Source: Pseudomonadota bacterium
GTDB taxonomy: Bacteria > Desulfobacterota > Desulfovibrionia > Desulfovibrionales > Desulfomicrobiaceae
DNA length: 64,000 nucleotides
NCBI GenBank assembly: GCA_023393525.1
Contig: JAEWKZ010000093.1
Coordinates: forward strand, 4,200 to 68,199
Reading direction: 5' to 3'
A model generated the notes under the pieces. That model saw only the letters and a program-made list of their open reading frames with translations, had not been told where the DNA came from and did no database searches. Made by a program: the position numbers and the translations under genes. Positions 33,899 through 42,935 of the stretch are shown here, in pieces; position 1 is the stretch's first letter, and each line of letters opens with the position of its first letter.

Positions 33899-34528
33899 TC
33901 AGGGGTTGTCACCCTCTCCTGCCGCATCGCGGAAGGAGTTGTCCACTTCGGACGCGAAATCGTTGATCCAGTAAATGCGGTCGGCCCGGCATTGCAGTTC
34001 CGAGGACACGCCGTCCCGGAAAACCACAAGCTCGATGCTCTTGCCCTGCTCCGAGAGGTGCTCCACGGCGTCGAGCAAATCCGAATCGCCGGAGGACAGC
34101 ATCAGGGTATCGTAGTTGCGCTGGTGAATGAGCGACAGGGTGGCGATGGCCACGTCCACGCCCTTCTGGATCTCGTTGAAGACCCGGTGCGTGAAATCCC
34201 CGTTCTGATTCTGGCAGCGCAAGGATACCTTCTGTCCGCACTCCTCGCAATAGGCCTTGTCCGCGCGTTGCTGCTTGAGCGTGTAGAACTTGGTGATGAT
34301 CTTGGGGCCAAAGGGCGGCCCGCTGCGCAGCCAACGGTGAAAATTGTCCTGCCCGTCCGAGGGAGGATTGGGCGTGGAATTGAGATAGTAGGCCCGCCAG
34401 ATCAGTCCGTCCTGCTCCAGGTAGTTCCGCAGGCGCAGGTAGCTGAATTCATAGCCGCTGCGCACGCTATGCCTTGCGTTGAAAAGATAACCTGCGTCGA
34501 TGAGCCAGAGCTTGCGTTTTTGTGTCAT
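33899..34528 (-). CDS. NYN-domain (PIN-like) putative nuclease with Cys motif
   Basis: The 209-aa protein is of the NYN/LabA-like family: LWLIDAGYLFNARHS at the N-terminus with a conserved Asp, GVDVAIATLSLIH in the middle and DTLMLSSGDSDLLDAVEHL later, which supply the acidic residues of the PIN-like metal site. Such proteins are predicted RNases. A YCEECGQKVSLRCQ segment around residues 93-106 adds cysteines that could bind zinc, which is not a core NYN feature. No target is evident. It lies 28 bp upstream of trhA on the same strand. Confidence 0.8.
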   Translation of the reverse strand: MTQKRKLWLIDAGYLFNARHSVRSGYEFSYLRLRNYLEQDGLIWRAYYLNSTPNPPSDGQDNFHRWLRSGPPFGPKIITKFYTLKQQRADKAYCEECGQKVSLRCQNQNGDFTHRVFNEIQKGVDVAIATLSLIHQRNYDTLMLSSGDSDLLDAVEHLSEQGKSIELVVFRDGVSSELQCRADRIYWINDFASEVDNSFRDAAGEGDNP

Positions 34529-34602
34529 GAATCCTCGTACAGAGTTCCGAAAAATGCCTTGGGAAACAACCTAGCACATCATGAAAACATCCGCCACCGG
34601 CG

Positions 34603-35826
34603 CTAGCTTGGAAAAGTCGGGCCGAACCGCTCGCCGGTCAGGCACCTGCCGCCTTTGGGGGTGACCACGAAGGTGTTTTCCACGCCGACCATGCCCAGGC
34701 CCGCGATGCCGATCTTGGGCTCCAGGGCCAGGACCATGTTCTCCTGCAGCGGACGGTCGAAGGTGGGGGCGATGACCGGCCACTCGTCGATGGCCAGGCC
34801 GATGCCGTGCCCCAGGAACCCGACCTTGTTGCGGCCCAGGCCCATGAATCCCTCGCCCATGTCGTTGGCCAGCACGATCTTGATGCAGTCACGGTACAGC
34901 TCCGCCGGGATCGCTCCGGGAACCAGGCGCGAGGCCAGATGTTCCTGGATCTGCATGCAGAAGTCGTGGGCGCGGTCAGCCTCCTCGGGAATCACGGACT
35001 CATCGGCCCAGTAGATCTGGGTCTTGTCCGTGTGGTAACCCTCAAGACAAAACCCGCAATCAAGGGCCAGGGGCTCGCCGCGCTGCCAGACCTTTCCGGC
35101 ATAGCCCAGAAACGGCAATACGGGATGGGCCCCGCGCAAACCCAGGGGGCCGTTGAAGACGGTCGGATAATTGGCCGAATCCCCGGCCGAGACATGGCCC
35201 AGAAAAATCTCCTCCCCCGCGTTCTGCATGCGCATCATGCCCTGGTGGCCGTGCCTGTAGAAGGCGTCCCACACGGCCAGGGCGATCTCGCGCTCGGTCA
35301 TGCCGGGATGGATGAGTCCGGGCAGGGTGTCGTTCAGGGCCTGGTCGTGGCGCATTCCGGCCAGACGCAGCTTGGACAGCTCCCATTCTGTCTTCACGGC
35401 GCGGGTCCAGGCCAGGGCCGTATCGCCGGGCACCAGGTCGACGCCGGGCAGCTTGGAGCGCAACAGCTCGCCCATGGACCAGGAAAGCCCCGTCATCTCC
35501 ACCGCGACCGTGGCCCCCAGAGGCGCTTCGGCTTCACGCAGCAGGCCGGGCAGCTGCGAGTACGACTTGAACTCCACAATGCGTTCAAGGGGAGAATCAA
35601 GGCGCGCACGCTCGATCCCCTTGCGGCACAGCAGCACGGGCTCTCCGCCGACGGGCACCCAGAACACTCCGCTGGCCCAGGCTCCGCTCAGGTGATAGAT
35701 GGCCAGCCGTGAAAAAACCAGCACGCCCGAGGCCTCGGGGCAGAGTTCGGCCATGTGCCCGCGCAGACGGGCGATGCGGTTCGTGGTCTCATCCAGGGGC
35801 ATTTGTTCGAGAGTGGCGAAATTCAC
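34603..35826 (-). CDS. M24-family metallopeptidase (Xaa-Pro aminopeptidase type)
   Basis: The 407-aa protein has a creatinase-like N-terminal domain and a pita-bread catalytic domain. Metal-ligand regions are visible in order: LDCGFCLEGYHTDKTQIYW (Asp residues), FLGHGIGLAIDEWPV (His), LALEPKIG (Glu) and GVENTFVV (Glu). The family removes residues before proline or acts on related amides. The ATG overlaps the stop of mqnC by 4 nt, so the two are translationally coupled, although no pathway link is known. Confidence 0.88.
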   Translation of the reverse strand: MNFATLEQMPLDETTNRIARLRGHMAELCPEASGVLVFSRLAIYHLSGAWASGVFWVPVGGEPVLLCRKGIERARLDSPLERIVEFKSYSQLPGLLREAEAPLGATVAVEMTGLSWSMGELLRSKLPGVDLVPGDTALAWTRAVKTEWELSKLRLAGMRHDQALNDTLPGLIHPGMTEREIALAVWDAFYRHGHQGMMRMQNAGEEIFLGHVSAGDSANYPTVFNGPLGLRGAHPVLPFLGYAGKVWQRGEPLALDCGFCLEGYHTDKTQIYWADESVIPEEADRAHDFCMQIQEHLASRLVPGAIPAELYRDCIKIVLANDMGEGFMGLGRNKVGFLGHGIGLAIDEWPVIAPTFDRPLQENMVLALEPKIGIAGLGMVGVENTFVVTPKGGRCLTGERFGPTFPS

Positions 35827-36860
35827 AGGCCCTCCCCGCGCAAGGTGTAGTCCATGTTCCTGCGCCTGGGCGTGAACCCCGCGCGTTCGACCAGCATGCG
35901 CAGCCGGGATTCCGGCAGCAGGAAATGCACGCCAGTGGCCGCGACCACATTTTCTTCAATCATGGTCGACCCGAAATCATTGGCGCCCCACATCAGCGCC
36001 AATTGCCCGATCATGGGCCCCTGGGTGACCCAGGAGGCCTGGATATTGTCGATGTTGTCCAGATACAGACGGCACAGGGCCAGAAATTTCAGATACTCGT
36101 GGGACGAGGTCTCGCGCATCTCCATGCGCGTGTTGCGGGGCTGAAACGTCCAGGGAATGAAGGCCGTGAAGCCTCCGGTTCGATCCTGAAGATCGCGCAG
36201 GCGCTCCAGGTGCTCCATGCGCTGCTCGAAAGTCTCGCCCTGGCCGAACATCATGGTCGCCGTGGTGCGCATGCCCAGGCCGTGCGCGGTCTCCATGACC
36301 GATATCCACTGATCCGCCGTGCATTTGCGCGGAGAGACGCGGTTTCTGACCTCGTCGTTGAGGATCTCGGCCCCGCCGCCGGGTACGGAATCCAGTCCCG
36401 CCCGGCGCAATTCACCCAGGATCTCGGCCACGGTCAGGCCTTGCTTCTCACTCAAATACCAGATTTCCGAAGGCGAAAAGCCATGCACGGCCACGTCCGG
36501 AAAACGGCTTTTGAGCGTAGCCAGCAATTCGGTGTAGTAGGCCAGGGGCAGATCCGGATTCATCCCGCCCTGCAGGAGAATCTGGTATCCGCCCAGTTCC
36601 ACGGTTTCGCGCACCTTGGACAGGATCTCCTCCGTGGGCAGAACATACCCGCCCTCCTCGCCCGGCCCCTTGAAAAACGCGCAGAATTTGCAGCCCGACA
36701 CGCAGACGTTGGTATAATTGATGTTGCGGTCCACTATGTAGGTGACGATCCCTTCGGGATGCATATCCAACCGACGCCGGTGGGCGAGCGCCCCCAGGGT
36801 GAAGACGTCGTTCATGTCCCAGACGTAGCGGGCCTGGCTCGTGTTCATGCGGGTATTCAT
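35823..36860 (-). CDS. mqnC: cyclic dehypoxanthinyl futalosine synthase MqnC
   Basis: The 345-aa radical SAM enzyme has the cluster motif CVSGCKFC with Cys53, Cys57 and Cys60. Family stretches are VTYIVDRNINYTNVCVSGC (overlapping the motif), LQGGMNPDLPLAYY, AVHGFSPSEI, GLDSVPGGGAEIL and the late MIEENVVAATG. MqnC cyclises dehypoxanthinyl futalosine in the futalosine route to menaquinone, fitting an anaerobe with quinone-linked respiration. AAGGA precedes the ATG. It is followed by an overlapping M24 peptidase gene. The other mqn genes are not in the window. Confidence 0.9.
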   Translation of the reverse strand: MNTRMNTSQARYVWDMNDVFTLGALAHRRRLDMHPEGIVTYIVDRNINYTNVCVSGCKFCAFFKGPGEEGGYVLPTEEILSKVRETVELGGYQILLQGGMNPDLPLAYYTELLATLKSRFPDVAVHGFSPSEIWYLSEKQGLTVAEILGELRRAGLDSVPGGGAEILNDEVRNRVSPRKCTADQWISVMETAHGLGMRTTATMMFGQGETFEQRMEHLERLRDLQDRTGGFTAFIPWTFQPRNTRMEMRETSSHEYLKFLALCRLYLDNIDNIQASWVTQGPMIGQLALMWGANDFGSTMIEENVVAATGVHFLLPESRLRMLVERAGFTPRRRNMDYTLRGEGL

Positions 36861-36927
36861 AGGCAGTCCTTTGATGATGGTGGAATGCGAAGTGCTAGCG
36901 CCTGGCCGGGCGGGAGGTCAAGGGTTT

Positions 36928-36944
36928 GGACGGGAAGCCCGTCC
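36928..36944. repeat. short perfect hairpin in the mqnC/YkgJ-like gap
   Basis: GGACGGG and CCCGTCC are exact inverted copies around AAG, within a G/C-rich divergent intergenic region. No T-run follows. It may be a leader structure of the rightward gene; function unknown. Confidence 0.35.
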
Positions 36945-37019
36945 TTGAGTCCGGCTTCGGGGCCCCCTTGCCAAACCCCCTGCCTTGTGGTTCAAGTCGG
37001 GCCCAAGCACGAGGTGAAC

Positions 37020-37478
37020 ATGACCGAATCCGTATTTGACTGCCGCATGTGCGGCCACTGCTGCCAAGGGCAGGGAGGCATCGTCGTCTCCGTCCCGGAG
37101 CGCCAACGCCTGGCCGACTTCCTGGGCCTGACCGTGGAGGAGTTCTGCGCCCGCCACACCGAACCCCAGGGCAAAAAACTGGTCCTGCGCTGCGGCGAAA
37201 ACGGCTACTGCGTCTTCTTCGATGTCGAGACAGCCTGCACCGTGCACCCGGCCAAACCGGACGTGTGCCGCGCCTGGCCCTTTTTCCGGGGCAACCTGGC
37301 CGACGCGGTGAGCTGGGAACTGGCCCAGGAATACTGCCCCGGCATCCGCCCCGAATGCGGCCACGCCGAGTTCGCCCGCATGGGCGTCAGATATCTGGTG
37401 GATAATGGCCTGACCAAGACCGGTCGCGACGATGAAGCCAACGCCCTGCGCATCGCGGATCTGACGGAAAAAATCTGA
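37020..37478 (+). CDS. YkgJ-family cysteine-cluster protein
   Basis: The 152-aa protein belongs to the YkgJ/UPF0153 family, predicted to bind zinc or an iron-sulfur cluster. The characteristic cysteines are in FDCRMCGHCCQGQGG, LRCGENGYCVFFD, CTVHPAKPDVCRAWPF and the late EYCPGIRPEC. Biological role is not known. GAGGTG precedes the ATG. It shares one base with the following J-domain gene (TGATG). Confidence 0.85.
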   Translation: MTESVFDCRMCGHCCQGQGGIVVSVPERQRLADFLGLTVEEFCARHTEPQGKKLVLRCGENGYCVFFDVETACTVHPAKPDVCRAWPFFRGNLADAVSWELAQEYCPGIRPECGHAEFARMGVRYLVDNGLTKTGRDDEANALRIADLTEKI

Positions 37479-38218
37479 TGCGCCTGTCCGAATGCTACTC
37501 CCTGCTGGAAGTCCCGCCCGGCGCTTCCCTTGACGAGATAAAGGCCGGCTACCGCAAACTGGCCTTCAAGTACCATCCGGACCTCAATCCGGGCGATGCC
37601 CGCGCCGCGCAGCGTTTCAGCCGTCTGAACGAAGCCTACGTGCTGCTCAAGAAAAACCTCGAATCCACCTCTTCGGGCAAACAGCGCTACAGCGCCGAAA
37701 CCATCCGCCAGGAGGAAGAAGCGAGGGCCAGGCGCGGGGGCAAGCCCGCTGGCGGCTTTTCCGCCAAGCAGGAAGAGGTGCTGCGGGACATCCTGAACGA
37801 CCCATTCGCCAAGCAGGTCTTTGAAGACATCTTCAGCAAGCTCAAGCGCGGAGTCGAACCGGAAGGCGCGAGCCCGGAACCGGAGCGCCGCCGCGAGGTG
37901 ACGACGAAAAAGCTGGATCTCAAATGGGGGGAACGCGCCGTCAGTCTCGACCTCGGCAAGGGGTTGATCCAGGGCGTGAAGGACTGGGCCGCGAGCCAGC
38001 TCGACGACCGTCAGACCGTGCGCATGCCGGCGCGCGAACTCATCCCCGGCACCACCCTGCGGGTCATGATCCGGCACCGCTTCAATCCCGAACCCCGCAC
38101 CATCGACGTGACCCTGCCCCCGGATTTCGTGGTCGGACGCCCCATCCGCCTCAAAGGCATGGGCAGACGCCTGGGTCCGTGGAAAGGCGATCTTTATCTG
38201 AGGTTGCTGGCCATTTGA
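37478..38218 (+). CDS. J-domain (DnaJ-like) protein
   Basis: The 246-aa protein starts with a J domain (residues about 4-60; YSLLEVPPGASLDEIKAGYR and the HPD motif at 33-35), which stimulates Hsp70 ATPase. A charged linker follows, and the C-terminal part (LIPGTTLRVMIRHRF, VTLPPDFVVGRPIRLKGMG) resembles a DnaJ/CbpA substrate-binding strand. The zinc-finger region of DnaJ is absent, so it is a specialised co-chaperone. It is coupled to the YkgJ-like gene. GGCGGG/CCCGCC with TTT after the stop may act as a weak terminator. Confidence 0.85.
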   Translation: MRLSECYSLLEVPPGASLDEIKAGYRKLAFKYHPDLNPGDARAAQRFSRLNEAYVLLKKNLESTSSGKQRYSAETIRQEEEARARRGGKPAGGFSAKQEEVLRDILNDPFAKQVFEDIFSKLKRGVEPEGASPEPERRREVTTKKLDLKWGERAVSLDLGKGLIQGVKDWAASQLDDRQTVRMPARELIPGTTLRVMIRHRFNPEPRTIDVTLPPDFVVGRPIRLKGMGRRLGPWKGDLYLRLLAI

Positions 38219-38288
38219 TGGGCGGGAAACATGGTTTGGCAACGCGCCCGCCTTTCCCTGAATCCCGCGCTTCCCGCAACTCCCGGGA

Positions 38289-38927
38289 CTACTCCCCGAC
38301 CATCCCTTCGATCACATCCGTGCCCTGGGGCGGATTCAAAATGAAATCCTTGTCCTCCACGGTCACGTCGATCTCGATTCCGGTCAGTTCCAGTTCGTTG
38401 ATGTTTCCGAAAAAATCCACCAATTTGATCTTTTCCAGCATGTCCTGGCCGGGGCGCACCCACAGCTCTCCTTCGACCAGATTGGGTTCCGGCTCCATGG
38501 GGATGATCTTCAAGTGCCTGAACTCGCCGTCCGTTCCCAGATCCTCGACGATGAAATCTTCCTTCAGGTTGGCTTCCCCGGACAGGAAACGGATCATGGT
38601 CTTGGAACTCAAGACCTGCTCCACCGAATAACGGTACACGGTTTCCTCTTCCGGAAAATATTCCCAGACCGTATTCTGACCGATGATGAGCAGCTCGTTC
38701 TCGGGGCTGGTCGTTTCCCAACGGATGAAACGGGGACGCTTGAACGTGATGCTGCCCAGCCGTTCCTGCACCTCCCGGCTGGAGGCGTTGGTCAGCTTCT
38801 GCAGAAAAAAGGCCCTGAAAGACTGCAATGAGTCATATCGCTTCTGGATCTGATCGCTCAGGTCCGAAGCCTGTGCGCACCAAACGCTGGTCAGGACGAA
38901 GACAAGCCCCAGTAAAAAGCGCGGCAC
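38289..38927 (-). CDS. lolA: outer-membrane lipoprotein carrier protein LolA
   Basis: The product is about 212 aa with a signal peptide (FLLGLVFVLTSVWCAQA) and a LolA fold: YDSLQSFRAFFLQKLTNASS, GSITFKRPRFIRWET and LSGEANLKEDF. LolA ferries lipoproteins across the periplasm to the outer membrane. A GTG start at 38927 was chosen because GGAGG lies five bases before it; the longer frame has no ribosome site and spoils the signal peptide. Convergent with the J-domain gene. Confidence 0.88.
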   Translation of the reverse strand: MPRFLLGLVFVLTSVWCAQASDLSDQIQKRYDSLQSFRAFFLQKLTNASSREVQERLGSITFKRPRFIRWETTSPENELLIIGQNTVWEYFPEEETVYRYSVEQVLSSKTMIRFLSGEANLKEDFIVEDLGTDGEFRHLKIIPMEPEPNLVEGELWVRPGQDMLEKIKLVDFFGNINELELTGIEIDVTVEDKDFILNPPQGTDVIEGMVGE

Positions 38928-39030
38928 ACATACCTCCTGGTTGATGTTGCTTTCACGATTCAATGGACGTATCGGTTTGTCCCTTTACGCCAATCGGCCA
39001 GATACCGAGTTTCCTCACGGTTGTTAAGAG

Positions 39031-40227
39031 ATGAACCCAGACAAAAATACCGCACCCTTCGCCCCCGTTCTGCCGGCCCTGGCGCTCCTGAGCACGGTCT
39101 TTCTCGCCAACTTCCTGGCCCGCACCGTCTTTGGCCCCCTGCTGTTGCCCATCAGCGAACATCTCGGCCGCAGCCTCGCCGCCAGCGCCAATCTCTTCGT
39201 CTTTCTGTCGGGAGGATACAGCCTTTCCGTGCTCTGCGCCGGATTCATCTCCAAGGCGCTGGGTCACAAGGGGACCATCGTCGCCTCCGTGGCCGGCATC
39301 GGCCTGGGTCTGCTGGGACTCGCGGAAAGCGACACGTTCATCGGATTCTCGGTCTGGATCGCCATCATGGGCGCAAGCGCGGGCCTGTACATGCCTTCGG
39401 GCGTAGTGACCATCACCGAAATCACACCCCCCGCCCACTGGGGGCAGGCCTTCTCCGTACACGAACTGGCCCCCAATCTGGCCTTCATCGCCTCCCCGCT
39501 CATCGCCGAGGCGTTCATGGGCACCGTGGGATATTCGGCCCTGTTTCGCCTGCTTGGCGCGAGCTGCCTGCTCCTGGCCGCGGTGTACGCCCTGCGCGGC
39601 CCGCGCACCCTGCGCCCGGGCATGCCGCCCGTGCTCGGCAACATCAAGACCATCGTGACCCGGCCCGCGTTCTGGATCATCGTCATTCTCTTCACCCTGG
39701 CCGTGGGCGTGGAGGTCGGCGTCTACAACATGGTGCCCGCCTTTCTGGTCATGGAAAAAGGAGTGAGCCGGGAAACGGCCAACATCATCCTCGGGGCTTC
39801 GCGGGCCGTGTCCCTGGTCTTCCTGCCCGCGACCGGCTGGATCATAGGCCGCATCGGCTATCGGCGCACCCTGGCCCTCTGCCTGCTCGGCACGGGCATA
39901 TCCACGGTGCTGGCCGGGTACGGCCCGCTGTGGTGGACCGTGAGCATGCTGACCCTGCAACCCATCTTCGTGGTCTGCTTCTTTCCCGTGGGTTTCTCGG
40001 TCCTGGCCATGGTCTGTCCCAAGGCCACTGGGGACCTGTCCGTGTCGCTGACGGTCATGTGCACGTCCATCGTCGGCGCAGGGCTCATTCCGGCCCTGCT
40101 GGCCTGGAGCGGGGAGCGGTTCAGCTTCGCCCTGTCCTTCGTGCTTTTCGGCGTGGCGATTTTCACGATCAGCCTCGCGGCCATCTCCAGGCTGCGCATC
40201 CCGACTCCAGGCAACTCCCCGAAATGA
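39031..40227 (+). CDS. major facilitator superfamily transporter
   Basis: The 398-aa membrane protein has about 12 hydrophobic segments and an MFS layout: LLPISEHLGRSLAASANL after helix 1, and GRIGYRRTLALCLLG as a typical loop 8-9 motif. The signature of a particular subfamily was not recognised, so the substrate is unknown. It is divergent from lolA, with about 100 bp between the starts. Confidence 0.85.
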   Translation: MNPDKNTAPFAPVLPALALLSTVFLANFLARTVFGPLLLPISEHLGRSLAASANLFVFLSGGYSLSVLCAGFISKALGHKGTIVASVAGIGLGLLGLAESDTFIGFSVWIAIMGASAGLYMPSGVVTITEITPPAHWGQAFSVHELAPNLAFIASPLIAEAFMGTVGYSALFRLLGASCLLLAAVYALRGPRTLRPGMPPVLGNIKTIVTRPAFWIIVILFTLAVGVEVGVYNMVPAFLVMEKGVSRETANIILGASRAVSLVFLPATGWIIGRIGYRRTLALCLLGTGISTVLAGYGPLWWTVSMLTLQPIFVVCFFPVGFSVLAMVCPKATGDLSVSLTVMCTSIVGAGLIPALLAWSGERFSFALSFVLFGVAIFTISLAAISRLRIPTPGNSPK

Positions 40228-40246
40228 AAAAAGGCCCCAAGGGCCT
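40227..40246 (-). terminator. Rho-independent terminator of the PilZ gene
   Basis: On the minus strand AGGCCC-TTG-GGGCCT is followed by TTTTTT. It touches the PilZ stop codon. It overlaps the end of the convergent MFS gene and could also terminate that transcript weakly. Confidence 0.8.
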
Positions 40247-40563
40247 CAGTATCTGGTCCAGCGCAGCGGCGTTTCGTACTGAACGCCGACCGCGAATCCT
40301 CCCGCGCGCGACGGCACGCACCATGCGACCCTGGCCGTCACGTCCCGGGCCAGGCCGACTAGGTCTTGCGGCAGGCGGACCATGACGCGGGCTCCTTTTT
40401 CCAGCATTTCGGGATGGGTGAAGCACAGGCCTCCACGGCTGAAATTGGACACCGTGGCCGGAACGAAACCGCTGCGCAGGGACGTGGCAACCTGTACGAG
40501 ATAGTTTTTATCCAGGCGCGGCCACTGCCGACGATTGCCTTTGGGACGGATGATGCTGGGCAT
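40246..40563 (-). CDS. PilZ-domain protein (c-di-GMP receptor)
   Basis: The 105-aa protein is a single PilZ domain. The c-di-GMP motifs are present: RxxxR at residues 12-16 (RQWPR) and NxSxxG (NFSRGG) about 28 residues later. It ends with a beta-strand-rich segment (GGFAVGVQYETP). It is likely a small c-di-GMP effector. ATG 40563 was chosen for GAGGAG upstream. It stands between the MFS and panB genes with its own terminator; its target is unknown. Confidence 0.88.
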   Translation of the reverse strand: MPSIIRPKGNRRQWPRLDKNYLVQVATSLRSGFVPATVSNFSRGGLCFTHPEMLEKGARVMVRLPQDLVGLARDVTARVAWCVPSRAGGFAVGVQYETPLRWTRY

Positions 40564-40641
40564 GGATGACTCCTCGCGGCGCAATCACGCACCGCACGCA
40601 TCCCTTACCGAAAATAAGCGGGGCCGAACAGAGGCCGGGCT

Positions 40642-41481
40642 TCACTCCTCGCCGGGACCGTAAATCTTCTGCAATTGCTCTTCGTTCATGGAGAACGAAT
40701 GCGCCGCGTCGGGAAACGCGCCGGAGCGGACTTCGCGGGCGTACTCGCTCAGGGCCTGCCTGGCCTTCACGCCCAGGGTCTCGTACTGCTTGACGAACTT
40801 GGGCACGAAGCGCTCGAAGAGCCCCAGGATGTCGTGATAGACCAGCACCTGTCCGTCGCATTGCGCTCCGCCGCCGATGCCGATGGTGGGAATGGAGAGT
40901 TTCCTGCCGATCAGCTCCGCCACCTGGGCCGGGATGCACTCCAGCACCATCATGAACGCCCCCGCCTCTTCCAGGGCCTGGGCGTCGCGCACAAGCTTCC
41001 TGGCCGCCTCCGCCGTGCGTCCCTGCACCTTGTATCCGCTCAGGGCGGTGGCCGACTGCGGGGTCAGGCCGATGTGCCCGCAGACCGGGATCCCCGCGCC
41101 GGTCAAGGCCCGGACCTGGGCCGCGATCTCCTCGCCGCCCTCGACCTTGACGCCTTCGCATCCGCCCTCCTGCACCAGGCGGGCCGCGTTCTCCAGGGCC
41201 TGGGCCGGAGAGATCTGGTAGCTCAGAAAAGGCATGTCGGTGAGCATGAACGTGTCTTTGGCCCCACGCCGGGCGGCGCGGCTGTGGTGAACCATGTCCG
41301 CCATGGTCACGGGCACGGTGGAATCGTAGCCAAGCACGACCATCCCCAGCGAATCCCCCACCAGAATGACATCGACGCCGGCCTCCTGGGCCAGCCTGGC
41401 CGAAGGATAGTCGTAGGCCGTGAGCATGACTATCTTCTCGCCGTCCTTCTTCATGCGCAGGAAATCGCTGATGGTCTTCAT
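40642..41481 (-). CDS. panB: ketopantoate hydroxymethyltransferase PanB
   Basis: The 279-aa enzyme transfers a hydroxymethyl group from 5,10-methylene-THF to ketoisovalerate, the first committed step to pantothenate. Family stretches: MLTAYDYPSARLAQEAGVD, ILVGDSLGMVVLGYDST (metal-binding Asp), and GIPVCGHIGLTPQSA with VKVEGG before it. Length is normal. It is the last gene of a panC-panD-panB operon, 18 bp after panD. Confidence 0.95.
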   Translation of the reverse strand: MKTISDFLRMKKDGEKIVMLTAYDYPSARLAQEAGVDVILVGDSLGMVVLGYDSTVPVTMADMVHHSRAARRGAKDTFMLTDMPFLSYQISPAQALENAARLVQEGGCEGVKVEGGEEIAAQVRALTGAGIPVCGHIGLTPQSATALSGYKVQGRTAEAARKLVRDAQALEEAGAFMMVLECIPAQVAELIGRKLSIPTIGIGGGAQCDGQVLVYHDILGLFERFVPKFVKQYETLGVKARQALSEYAREVRSGAFPDAAHSFSMNEEQLQKIYGPGEE

Positions 41482-41499
41482 GCTGTACTCCCCTTGAAT

Positions 41500-41853
41500 C
41501 TAGGTGGTGGAGGTGATGGAGTTGTCGGCTCCGACCAGGATCACGGTGGGCTGATGACCGGGAATCTCCTCGGGAGCAAGCTGCACGTAGGAGGCGATGA
41601 TGACCCGCTGTCCACGGCTGCCCTTGTGCGCGGCGGCCCCGTTCAGGCAGATCTCGCCCTTCTGGCCGAGGATGACGTAGGTGGAAAGGCGTTCACCGTT
41701 GTCCACGTTGTAGATGTCGACGCGCTCGTTCAGGTGGAACCCAGCGGCGCGGATGAGGTCCGGACAGATGGCCACGGAACCCTCGTAGTCGACCTCCGCC
41801 CCGGTGATGGTGGCCCGGTGCAGTTTGGCTTGCAGAAAGGTGCGTAAAGGCAT
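41500..41853 (-). CDS. panD: aspartate 1-decarboxylase PanD
   Basis: The 117-aa proenzyme makes beta-alanine from aspartate. It self-cleaves at the Gly25-Ser26 bond seen in DYEGSVAICPDLI to form the pyruvoyl group. Other conserved pieces are KLHRATITGA at the N-terminus, LNERVDIYNVDNGERL and NGAAAHKGSRGQRVIIASY. Length is normal. Its ATG directly follows the panC stop (TAAATG). Confidence 0.96.
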   Translation of the reverse strand: MPLRTFLQAKLHRATITGAEVDYEGSVAICPDLIRAAGFHLNERVDIYNVDNGERLSTYVILGQKGEICLNGAAAHKGSRGQRVIIASYVQLAPEEIPGHQPTVILVGADNSITSTT

Positions 41854-42717
41854 TTATTTCTCTATGGTGATGCGTTTGTTGTCGATCAGCCGCGCCTTGC
41901 CCAGTCGCAGGGCCACGGCGGCCAGAATGTCGGAGCCAGCCCGCTCCACGGTCTCGATGGTTTCGGGGTCGACCAGCTCCAGGTAGTCGAGGATTCCGGA
42001 CGGGATGCGCGCCGCATAGTAGTCGCGCACCGCCTGCTTCAGCCTTTCGCAGTCCCGCTCCCCGTCCCGGACCATGTCTTCGAGCAGACACAGCCCCCGC
42101 TGGATATGCGGAGCCACGAGACGCTCCTCGGGCGTCAGATAAACATTGCGCGAGCTCATGGCCAGACCGTCGGCCTCGCGCACGATGGGCCGGCCCTCCA
42201 CACGCACCGGAATGTCCAGCTCGCGGGTCATCTTGCGGATGACGGCCAGTTGCTGCCAGTCTTTTTCGCCGAAGGCGGCGAAGGTCGGCTGCACCAGATT
42301 GAAAAGTTTGCAGACCACCGTGGCCACGCCCTGAAAATGTCCGGGGCGGGAACGGCCGCAGAGATTTTTGGTCAGTTCCGGGACATTGACCCAAGTGCCG
42401 TGCTCCGGAAGGTACATCGCGTCCCGGTGCGGAGTGAAAAGCGCGTCCACGCCGCACTCGGCGGCCAGGGCGGAATCGCGCTCCACGTCCGAGGGGTAGT
42501 TTTCCAGATCTTCCCCTGGCCCGAACTGGGTCGGGTTGACGAAGATGGAGGCCACCAGCTTGTCGCAGTGTTCACGCGCCCAGCGCACCAGACTCAGGTG
42601 TCCCTGGTGCCAGTAGCCCATGGTCGGCACCAGTCCGACGCGCAGCCCCCCGCCCCGCCAACGAAGCCCCAGTTCCTGCATGGCCCGTGGCGACTCTACG
42701 CGCAGCATCTCGTTCAT
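41854..42717 (-). CDS. panC: pantothenate synthetase PanC
   Basis: The 287-aa enzyme condenses pantoate and beta-alanine with ATP. The nucleotidyl-transferase HxGH motif is HQGH at residues 37-40 (VPTMGYWHQGHLSLV), and LAMSSRNVYLTPEER carries the KMSKS-like loop. SIFVNPTQFGPGEDLENYP is also typical. Length is normal. The ATG overlaps the preceding small gene's stop by 4 nt, and panD follows without a gap. Confidence 0.95.
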   Translation of the reverse strand: MNEMLRVESPRAMQELGLRWRGGGLRVGLVPTMGYWHQGHLSLVRWAREHCDKLVASIFVNPTQFGPGEDLENYPSDVERDSALAAECGVDALFTPHRDAMYLPEHGTWVNVPELTKNLCGRSRPGHFQGVATVVCKLFNLVQPTFAAFGEKDWQQLAVIRKMTRELDIPVRVEGRPIVREADGLAMSSRNVYLTPEERLVAPHIQRGLCLLEDMVRDGERDCERLKQAVRDYYAARIPSGILDYLELVDPETIETVERAGSDILAAVALRLGKARLIDNKRITIEK

Positions 42718-42935
42718 TTGCCCCTCTTGGAATGCACCTGCATGTCGAAAAATTCACACCCGCAATCGCACACGACCTGATCCCCCTGCCGCCGTCCGTC
42801 GGGGTCGTCGATGACGTCGTACAGAACGCCCGTGGATTGGTCGTAGACAAACTCCATGCCGATGACGTCGACCATTCCGTAAAGGCCGCATTTCCGGCAG
42901 ATGAAATCCCGCAACTCGCCAAAATCAGCGTGCAT
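42714..42935 (-). CDS. small zinc-ribbon-like protein
   Basis: The 73-aa protein has two cysteine pairs: ICRKCGLYGM (C-x2-C) around residue 13-16 and VCDCGCEFFDM near residues 55-60. This arrangement suggests a zinc ribbon. No family name was recognised. It overlaps panC by 4 nt and the upstream membrane-protein gene by 11 nt, so it belongs to this operon. An adapter or regulatory role is possible but unproven. Confidence 0.7.
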   Translation of the reverse strand: MHADFGELRDFICRKCGLYGMVDVIGMEFVYDQSTGVLYDVIDDPDGRRQGDQVVCDCGCEFFDMQVHSKRGK

